From NCBI GenBank assembly GCA_022410635.1, contig JAJVDF010000435.1:962049-1026048 (forward strand): a DNA stretch of 64,000 nucleotides, written 5' to 3'. The stretch comes from Tretioscincus oriximinensis (taxonomy: Eukaryota > Chordata > Lepidosauria > Squamata > Gymnophthalmidae). This document shows positions 56,240 to 64,000 of the stretch, piece by piece; position 1 is the first letter of the stretch; each line of letters begins with the position of its first letter. The position numbers and the translations under genes are program-made. The notes below the pieces were generated by a model that was not told the DNA's origin, ran no database searches, and saw nothing but the letters and a program-made list of their open reading frames with translations.

Positions 56240-56515
56240 AAAAAACTGGGTTCTTATGCCTTNCTTTTCTCACCTTTCAAAGTGACTCAAGGCGACTTAC
56301 AAGGGTATTTTTGCCTGAATGCTTCCATTCTATCTTTCCCACCAGGCTGTGGTGGTTCCCATGTATCTACTTGCTGTCAGTTGCAATTTCTTGCAATTCA
56401 TGCTTTCGAATAGCTGGGTAGGCTAGAGCTACAGGCTAGTGGAAGGTGCTCATCCCTCCCCACGTACGATACAGGGCTTTGAAACCCGATCTCCCAGATG
56501 AGGGACAGATTCCTT
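56240..56515 (-). mobile_element. SINE, tRNA-like, reptilian type
   Basis: Reading the minus strand, a degenerate B-box region (GGGTTTCAAAGCCCTG) is followed by GGGGAGGGATGAGCACCTTC, AGCTATTCGAAAGCATGAAT, CACAGCCTGGTGGGAAAGAT and CCTTGTAAGTCGCCTTGAGT. The order matches the fragments at 32100 and 48505, and this is the most complete copy. The A-box is not clear, so the tRNA origin is an inference. Confidence 0.55.
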
Positions 56516-56519
56516 AGTG

Positions 56520-57315
56520 ACTGATATTGACAAACTTAAAGATGTGGGGGAAATTACAAAGTGCTCATGGTCAGGCTTTGTAAGAAGTGTGGCAGGGCAG
56601 GGTGAGTCCACACACAAACTACACAAAGATCCTGACTCCACTGTTCCATGAATTCAATACTTGCTGTTCGGTATAATAAAGTAAATACCACTAAAGTTTG
56701 CTAAAAATATTGCCATGAATTATAATGTACTCTGTGGGTTCATCAAACAGATGGTGACGCCTTCGTCTTATTTTTAAAACAATCTGTCAAACTATCTATG
56801 ACTAGCAACCATTTTCTCATCCTTGAACATCTGTGTCTGTCTGATTCTCAAATTCATTGTTTGCAAAGAATATCAAACTTGGAACAGTAAAGGAATGAAG
56901 GTTATTGAGTACACAAAACTGGTGCTTCCAGATATGTGGCAAAACCTGAAAACCCCTTAACAGTGTATTAGTAATATCAGATTCACTTATTGCCAAATGC
57001 ACCCACCCACACAAAAACATGTTGCTGTATTGTTATGGGACATTCCACAATGATGCTGGTTCTCTCATAATCATTGTCTTTCCTGTATAGCTGATATATC
57101 TTTCCAGGATTCCAAGAGCCAGCTAAGTATGTGAAAAACAACAAAAGAAAAGAGGTAAATGCTTGCTAGTTCCTGGAAACCCCAGCAGGTCATACAGATA
57201 ATGGTTGGACTTAGTTGGTGCTCATACACTTGAGAAGCAGATGAAATTTGAATTTAATGTCAACTAGATATATCTTGGTATCTTCAGAAAATTCTGCCAT
57301 TCAACAATTTCCAGT
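56520..57315. other. No recognisable gene or repeat
   Basis: No assignable element. Confidence 0.5.
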
Positions 57316-57320
57316 ACATA

Positions 57321-57375
57321 CACTATACTGCCAAATTAAATGTAGGTAGAAGCAAATGCTTTTGGCAATATAGTG
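57321..57375. mobile_element. Minimal Tc1-like remnant (55 bp)
   Basis: CACTATACTGCCAAA at the left and TTTGGCAATATAGTG at the right are inverted repeats (14 of 15), flanked by TA on both sides. The inner bases GCAAATGCTTTTGGCAATAT match the 3' end I know from a Tc1-like family common in fish and other vertebrates (GCGAATACTTTTGGCAATAT). Everything between the ends has been lost. Confidence 0.75.
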
Positions 57376-57379
57376 TAGC

Positions 57380-58290
57380 AGCAAATTGTCACCCTCTCCT
57401 TTCCTATATCAATGACTACAAATTGGGCTACTTGGTAAAAAAATGTAAAAGTGGCTATTTTATAAATTACAAAGGCAAATTGCAAAATAATAGTAAAATA
57501 AAATATTAAGGAAAGTCGTAGCCATGTTTAANTCTCCTTGTTACAGGACAGTATATACAGTGTGTACACACACATACACACAAACACAGAGACATAGATA
57601 GTAATTTTAATATTTTACTTGCTTTTAATCTGTGCAAAAGCTCTATATAATTTCTTCAGAGATTTTTCTCCAGGGCTAGTCCAAATTGTACTATGTAAAT
57701 CATATTCATTTCTAATTGCACATCATGCTGCATCTACTTTTTTATTTAACTTGAGTGGTGTGTAATCTCATCTGTACTAACTAGGAGTCAGTAGCTTGTA
57801 TAACTTTAAAGCAAACAACAGTCGATCTCAAAAAGCTAAACAGGGTTCGACCACTTGATGAGGAACTATCAGGAACTCCTAACAGATATGGACTAACCAA
57901 AATGGTCCATGAGTACATTTTATAAGTGAAGTGTCTGAGGTATGAGTTTCAGTGTTTGAGAGATAACAGCTGGGATCCATAAACAAAAAGTCACACTACT
58001 AATTAGCCCCTAAATTCATGACTCCAGAATAACTGTAACAATTTCACAGAATACTCTGCAGTATTGCTAAATTGAGATATTTTCACAAAAGTGAACATTA
58101 TGAGAACTTACCCTTATTCTATGCCAGAAGTGCAGAATTTGTTGTGCTCCATATGAGTTGAAATTGGGCTCTCATCAGAGTAGTGTGAAACATCAGTAAT
58201 GAACAGGGATTGCAAGTCACTAGTATATGGAGCATGGAAGATTCACCATCTCTCGGATCTATGAAGAGAACAACAAANTCATATTAAATA
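57380..58290. other. No recognisable gene; CA-rich run
   Basis: A CA-rich stretch at 57560-57600. No element body found. Confidence 0.5.
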
Positions 58291-58301
58291 ATCTTCTAGG
58301 C

Positions 58302-58457
58302 CAGAGATGTCAAACTGGTGGCNCTCCAGATGTTCCTGAACTACAACTCCCAACATTCTATTCCACTCCCAGCACTGTGCCCACTCTGCTAAATCAAATG
58401 GAATGTTGGGAGTTGTGGTTCAGGAACATCTGGAGGGCCACCAGTTTGACATCTCTG
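58302..58457. mobile_element. hAT-type foldback MITE (156 bp)
   Basis: An exact 8-bp target duplication TTCTAGGC (58294-58301 and 58458-58465) fits the hAT consensus nTCTAGAn. The ends CAGAGATGTCAAACTGGTGG and CCACCAGTTTGACATCTCTG are perfect inverted repeats. The arms continue to pair through CAACTCCCAACATTC and GAATGTTGGGAGTTG, leaving a short centre. No coding capacity. Confidence 0.9.
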
Positions 58458-58469
58458 TTCTAGGCTGTG

Positions 58470-60105
58470 TCCAGCACAAGACAAAATGCACACTGGGGGG
58501 GAGGCTGAGAAACATGCTCCCCACACAAGAATGGTGTCAGCACTTGTTTTATAAAGGAAAAGGAAAATATGGTGATGCTACTGAACTAATAAACCAGGAA
58601 ATTGCAGTCACTTGTAATTTTGTTCACATAAATTTTCTTGTAAAGCTATTCTAATGTACATCACATGCAATTGCGTAATTTAACGCAGTCCAAGATATCA
58701 TGCTCCTGATCTTCATTGAATTGTTTAAAGTTCTTGTATTATGATATAGAGATGAAGGCATATCCATATCCATTCCTTTAGTACAAATCATGCATAATTC
58801 CATATATCCACGACATGTATAGTCTTGAAATTAAAATCTCCATAAAAGTGATCATGCTATTTTCCCTTGATCATTGTTGCCATTTTCTGCAACTGATTCA
58901 ATTTTATTTTGCCTTTTCAGTAGTACACCAACCCGCTATTCATTTCCTCTATAGTTAAGCCTCCAATTTATGTAGAGATCTTATGATATTGGCAGATTTA
59001 TCTCTTTTCATAAAATGAAGCATGACTTGTGCACAGCTGCTGCACAGAATCACTATTTTCATCATGCTATCCACAATGTCCCCAAGATTTGTTTCTTGGA
59101 AAGTCACCATCAGTCCAGTCTGTACTTGTGAAGTTAGAAGTTTGTATGCCAACATGCATCAATTTACAGTTGCTCATATAAAATCTCATTTGCCACTTAA
59201 TGCCAATTTAATAAAATCTAGAAAGATCCTTTCATATAGTTTTGAAATTTTACCATAAATCCTGTTACTGGTTCATTCTTAGCCAGGACTCAGTTGCTGA
59301 TTCCACACTATGTACCTTGGGCTTATGATTGCTCAATCCAGGTCAAGACCAGATTAGGTGTCCATAGGATCCATTCAAGTAAATGCTGGAATCATGCCAT
59401 AGTATGCTGTCAGAATTCATCTTAATTTAGCTCCCAAAGCTATGACTGTTTGTTCTTAGCCATTAGAGGCTTAGGCTGTAGTTTCAAAGTTTCCCAGAGT
59501 TCCAAGGTTGTGGTGTTCAGCATGCACTGATAAATCAGTGTGCCACTACACTGAAAGTGCTCACCCAGGTTTGTCACAGTATGTGGTTTTAAGCTCAAAA
59601 ATTTCTGAACTTTAAAACTGCATTCCTAACCTATTGTTTTTCTGATGAGAATAAGGGAAACTCACCAACAAACGAAAGCTAAACCTGAATATCTTAATTA
59701 TGGAAGCAATGGTCAGATATATACTGGAGCGTGACACCATGGTGGCACCAGCTAATTTTTGCTGAAGATGTGACAAATGATAACTAAATATTTATGATCA
59801 GATTAAATACAGAAGACACAGTGATTCAAAGTCTTAAGATTCTGTGGTGTCTTAACAATTATTTTGATTTACCATAGAATTGGTTTCTGCTTTATATGGC
59901 CTTTTTCCATTTCTATTTCATTCTCCTTATGAATAAAAACACTTGGAAATTGACTTATAAATAATGAAGATATTGCTTTTTGCATATCTTGATGCAGGTA
60001 TAAGCTGCTATTTGGATTGAAAAATGTCTTGATTGCATGTATGTGTACGGAATAGTAATGGTTTTATCTTAGAAACTTTTAAGCATTAAAATAAAAATAA
60101 AAAAT
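58470..60105. other. No recognisable gene or repeat
   Basis: No assignable element in about 1.6 kb. Confidence 0.5.
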
Positions 60106-60114
60106 AAGTGATGA

Positions 60115-60348
60115 AAGCGGGGGAGTGGGGGGGCGAGGGAAGCGGGTGTGTGTGTTAGCGGCCGCCCCCCCCGCCGCTGTCGCAGCACCGGCACCTTTTA
60201 TTTAGGTGGGGGCGGCGGGGGGGCGGGGGCGGTGTTAGCGGTGCCACCCCCGCCGCTAATGCCCCCCCCCCCCACCTAAATAATCATGCCCCCACACACA
60301 CCTAAATAAATAAACTGCGTTCCGGCGTGTTCCGGCACAAAAAAAGCC
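60115..60348. mobile_element. GC-rich hAT-like non-autonomous element, right end kept
   Basis: A sharply GC-rich block in AT-rich DNA. It has inner inverted arms (TTTTATTTAGGTGGGGGC near 60195-60213 and CCCCCCACCTAAATAA near 60265-60281). The right end GCGTTCCGGCGTGTTCCGGC leads into ACAAAAAAAGCCCTG. That right end, read as CAGGGCTTTTTTTGTGCCGG, is one I know from hAT-type elements common in reptiles. I do not find the partner end on the left, so the element is truncated or rearranged. Confidence 0.5.
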
Positions 60349-60349
60349 C

Positions 60350-61090
60350 TGGCTACAAGGATGATCAAGGGGCTGGAAAAGCTCCATTACAAATCAGGCT
60401 GCAACCCCCAAGCCTCTTTACTTAATGCTTGGATTTTTGCTGGAGTGCCCAGGAAGCAACAGAGAGCTCTTGTGCAGCTTTGGCTGGTTACTAAGCTTGG
60501 TGTTTGTGTATTTATTACTGCACTCTATGTAAACAATTAGACCTGCTTTCTTTGTCAATAAAGCAATGACTCATAACTTTTAATTTCCATAAAATATTTC
60601 TTTGTGAGAGTGCGTTAGAAATTTGTAAAAGCTGGGTTTATAAATATTTAGCTCTTTCCATCGGCTGCTAGAGTATGGAGTTTTAGTACCATGAAACTAC
60701 TGTGTACATTTCCATTTTCAGACCCTGATGACTGGATGTTCATTAGCTTGATGTGCTCAGGGTGACCTGTACTTCAGATACATCTCAAAGTTGAAAAATG
60801 AAAAGCACCTTTGTCATTGTTCCAATGCCCCTTTCATTTTTACAATTCTGAAGTCTTTGTATTTTCCCTGGGGCAAACAAGCCCTGATGTTACAGCCTCT
60901 CACTTTATGATACCAAAACAAGATTTAATAATTAATGTTACTGAAGAGAAGAGTTAATAAATGACGAGATAATCACACTGACCTCTGGGGCAATGTTTAG
61001 CCTCTCACCATCTCTTTAGAATTTTCAATCAGTCCTATGCCAGAAATCTGAAAGACATTCAAGGGCTATGTAGGCTTCATGAATCCATAA
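60350..61090. other. No recognisable gene or repeat
   Basis: No assignable element. Confidence 0.5.
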
Positions 61091-61093
61091 GGA

Positions 61094-61356
61094 ATTTATG
61101 TATTTAATTAATTAATTTGTACTTCTATCCTGCCCTATACCCAAAGGTCTCAGGGCAGCCAACCATAGTGGGGTGCACACAGCTTTTAGTTGCTTTCTCC
61201 ACACAGATATCCTGTGAAGTAGATGGGGCTGAGAGAGTTCGAAGAACTGTGACTGCCCCAAAATCAGCCAGCTGGCTCCAAGCAGGGATGTGTAATCGAA
61301 CCGGGAGACTACCAGATAAGAGTCCAACACTCGAACCACTACGCCAAACTGGCTCA
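61094..61356 (-). mobile_element. tRNA-derived SINE with L2-like tail, second copy
   Basis: On the minus strand: head GAGCCAGTTTGGCGTAGTGG with A-box-like TGGCGTAGTGG, B-box GGTTCGATTAC (one change from consensus), then body and tail CTGCCCTGAGACCTTTGGGT, TATAGGGCAGGATAG and an AAT/TAA-rich end. It is the same family as 10331-10585 and near full length. Confidence 0.88.
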
Positions 61357-61359
61357 CAG

Positions 61360-61775
61360 TCTGTAAAGGTTTTATATAACACTTACAGTACCAAATAAAT
61401 TGAACTCAGTAACAATACTACTACACCATTGTACCTTAGCACAATTGCATGTAGGATTGCCATATGTGATGGATTTTATTGGTAGGACTGGAGAGCATGG
61501 GTGAAGCATGATTATAAACTGCTTCAACATATAAAGCTATGATCACATCTTTATTTTAAAGCATTTTAAGGAATTCACATCCCACATTTATATTCTGTTT
61601 CTTTTCTGGGTTAAACTCCTGGAAAAGAGATTTTCATGTATTTTTGTCAGCAATAAAGTCTTTGATTTCATTAATTCAATTTATGAATCCAGATAAGATA
61701 GAGATTACTGTGTTTTCGAATCCATTAAGAGATACCGAAGTTTTTTTTAAATAGCTGATCTGCTTTAGGAGGAAC
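61360..61775. other. No recognisable gene or repeat
   Basis: No assignable element. Confidence 0.5.
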
Positions 61776-61779
61776 AGGT

Positions 61780-62470
61780 ACAAACATATTTAGGGGTACT
61801 CCTAGATCTGGAGCTCTTGCTGGAGGCTTAGGTAACAATGCTGGTCAGGAGTGTCTACGCCTAAGTCAGTTCTTTCTTCCATCACTTTTCTGGAAGAAAA
61901 ATAGCTTGGGCTCAGTGTCCCATGCTCTGATAACTTCTAGACTGATCCACTGCAATATATTTGTTAGATGGTCCTCAAAAGCAATTTAGAAGCTGCAACT
62001 AGTGTGCAGAACACTGCAGCAAAGCTGCTCACAGATGNTTCGGGCCAGGCACACATCATACTGGTCCTAAGGAAGCTGCATTGTATGTCAATTTGCTGTT
62101 AAGTTGAACACAGTGTGGTAATATTGACACGTCTAACATATCCAAATATCCAAAGAGGGTGTCTCCTTAGCTCCATATAAAATCAGTGGGAGAGACCACC
62201 TATCAATATTTAAGGATGGAAATTCATGTGAGAGGCCTTCTCTTTAGTAATACCTAGGCAGCTGATTGATGTCACTCCCAAGGTGTGTCTAGACCCTTCA
62301 CTATAAGAAGAAATAATTTCCCTTCCCCTTTCAACCACTACTGCCATTGTTCTAGATATGTTTTTAATATTGCTTGTATTGTAACTTGAGACTTCTTGAC
62401 ACGATAGGATAGTAGTAGTAGTGGTAATGATGATAACTACGACAACAACTACAACAACATTATGTCATCT
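61780..62470 (+). mobile_element. L2-like LINE, RT thumb to 3' end
   Basis: Decayed coding reads LGVLLDLELLLEA (61795-61835), then LIHCNIF (near 61945) and AATSVQNTAAKLLTD (61990-62035), then a KLHC block near 62070, all L2 RT landmarks in order. The 3' UTR follows, with CTTGTATTGTAACTTGAGAC and a simple-repeat end of AGT, GAT and AAC triplets (62408-62460). Confidence 0.75.
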
Positions 62471-62599
62471 AGGTGCTGCAAGACAGCCTGTAGTGCACTC
62501 ATCACCTTTATCACTTAAGGAAGTATGTTTTATGGAAGGTTGTGGTTNCCAAAGGTTCATGCTGCTGGTATAGTACAACTACACTATACATGTTTAGAC

Positions 62600-62775
62600 A
62601 ACAGATTAAAATTTTCTCCTGTCCTTTGGATCAGCAAACTACATCTTCTCTCCTTGCAGGAAATGTCCTAGCTGGTTTTATTATTCTTTTGCTGTTGTCT
62701 GCCCTGAAATCCTTGGGTATAGGGCAGAATGTAATTAAGTACAACAAATATATATGTACATACGTATGTACGAAT
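62600..62775 (+). mobile_element. L2/SINE-type 3' tail
   Basis: TGCCCTGAAATCCTTGGGTA, TAGGGCAGAATGTAATTAAG and CAACAAATATATATG form the tail shared by the L2-like LINE and the tRNA-SINEs. The upstream part is too diverged to say which of the two it came from. Confidence 0.6.
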
Positions 62776-62779
62776 ACAG

Positions 62780-63825
62780 TGTACCAATGCAGTGTGTGGG
62801 AACTTCCATATTGCTAATACTAAAGAGAAGAAAATCAAAGTCACAATAAAAAAGCACAGCCCTCAGCTTTTAAAAGCAGCAAACAACTAAACATTTTAAT
62901 ATTTTAATATTTAGACAGAAGATATAAATCTCAGGCAGTTCTAAGGTTAAGTTGTTAAGGTTTGTGCCAGACTGCAATGGACAGAGACCAAAGAATGAAG
63001 ACTCGCTTTGCATTTTATTGCTGTGTATAACAGCATAATATTTTGTACAATCTAGGCGGCTCCTTTTATTCTTCCCACATAATTGCTGCATATATCTTGT
63101 CACAACACATTCACAACACACAGTATAAAAGCTATAAAATGGTTATTAAAATTTTATGATTTCCAGATTTTAATAGAAATACTCTATAACAGAGGTATCT
63201 TTTTTGTCTTTTAAATTTAGTTAGTTCAGTAAATCTCTGGTGTGGGGTGTCAATTCTTGCCATGATGGGTTTCATTGATAAATATATGCAGAAGGTGCTG
63301 AGGCTTCCATGCCTCCATTTCTCTTTAGAGAATACAACAGTCTTCTCCAGTTTTGAATTCAAACTAAGGGAGCATCCAAATAGCCTTACAAATGCTGCCT
63401 TAGAGTCCATATAGCCAGTACTACTTGCTCTCAAAGTTGTGGAAAGAGAGTAATTCTGATCAGCCATGTTTGATCTGACAGTAAGAGACAGAAACTGTTC
63501 CTGATAATTCATTTCCTTCACTGTCACTCAACATGGTGGTGCTGAAGGTGAATATTGTATAATCCACCTGCAGAGCAATTTGTCCTGTGACTAGGGCAAC
63601 TCTGAGGGNCCTGTAGGGGCAATAAAGGTAAGTTCATTTGTCTCCTGAGCTCTGGAAGCCTTTTCATACACTGTGGATGTGCCGTGGTTTTGATGTAGTG
63701 GTATAATTGTCTGACAAATTACTTACTAAAGTACCTATACCCTTTTATAAAGTAAGAGTTTTTAATAAAGATAATGCAAGAGTATCTATGTATATAACTG
63801 AGGAACATTTCCTAAGACCAAAGTA
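62780..63825. other. No recognisable gene or repeat
   Basis: The 131-codon minus-strand frame at 63132-63527 is among the longest unassigned ones. It shows no domain, signal peptide or LINE motif that I know. Confidence 0.45.
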
Positions 63826-63827
63826 GG

Positions 63828-64000
63828 GTTGCCATATGTCCCAGGAAAGCGGGACAATCCCGGTTTGGGGAACTAAAATATAGTCCCCTCCAGGTTTTAA
63901 GACAAAATCTCGGTTTTTTACATTCCCCGCTGCTGCATCAGGGAATGTAAAAATGCAGGATTTTAAAGGCAAATCAGCTCAGTCACTTCCTCTTTCCAGC
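63828..64000. repeat. Probable repeat end at the window edge
   Basis: TAGGGTTGCCATATGTCCCA and GGGACAATCCCGG, with a small hairpin (ACATTCCC at 63920-63927 and GGGAATGT at 63941-63948), resemble a DNA-transposon end common in reptiles. The other end would lie outside the window, so the call is weak. Confidence 0.3.

Noticed and set aside
63132..63527. 131-codon open frame on the minus strand
   Set aside because: No domain, splice context or LINE motif that I recognise, and no neighbouring exon-like frame. A protein search would be decisive.
1..64000. CRISPR array, operons, bacterial promoters or phage
   Set aside because: Repeat families and composition are those of a vertebrate nuclear genome. 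No regularly spaced repeats with unique spacers were seen.

Overview
This is a 64-kb stretch of AT-rich vertebrate nuclear DNA, almost certainly from a squamate reptile (lizard or snake). The evidence is the repeat content: many CR1 LINE fragments with (CTTATGTTC)n or (ATTCTATGA)n 3' ends, L2-like LINE fragments, an L1 remnant, a BovB/RTE fragment, tRNA-derived SINEs that share their 3' tail with the L2-like LINE, and several hAT and Tc1/mariner-type non-autonomous DNA transposons. I found no host protein-coding exon, tRNA, rRNA or CRISPR array. Every open reading frame I can assign is a decayed reverse-transcriptase (RT) fragment of a LINE; the rest look like chance frames or low-complexity translations. 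The window reads as intergenic or deep intronic DNA. Isolated single N bases are scattered throughout.

Layout. 0-8.6 kb: mostly unique sequence, with one copy of an unclassified dispersed repeat (about 595-967), a small Penelope-like 3' end (1397-1521), an inverted-repeat unit (2450-2845) and a CAA-rich microsatellite (5020-5190). 8.6-20 kb: repeat-rich. It holds a CR1 inside an L2 with a 24-bp target duplication, a tRNA-SINE, an L2 3' end fused to a 181-bp copy of sequence found 1.5 kb away, a foldback element, the best-preserved CR1 RT reading frame (about 17350-18370), and the second copy of the unclassified repeat. 20-29 kb: L2 pieces, a GGAT tetranucleotide array, a triple nest (CR1 > L2 > hAT) at 24960-26600, and an L1 remnant. 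29-44 kb: CR1 3' ends, a possible solo LTR, a BovB fragment, a CR1 split by a mariner-like MITE, and Penelope-like mini-insertions. 44-64 kb: sparse repeats, including a snapback insertion with a 14-bp target duplication (51905-52003), a 55-bp Tc1-like remnant, a 156-bp hAT foldback MITE, a GC-rich hAT-like island (60115-60348) and another tRNA-SINE.

Nothing here works as an operon or pathway. The content is a layered record of retrotransposition and DNA transposition. The most interesting signals are structural: (i) a family of very short insertions whose 5' part resembles a hammerhead-ribozyme core, one of which is a near-perfect hairpin; (ii) a probable chimeric L2 insertion carrying a copied local segment; (iii) a dispersed repeat I cannot name; and (iv) a family of foldback MITEs. 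All family assignments come from memory of repeat consensus features, without a database search.
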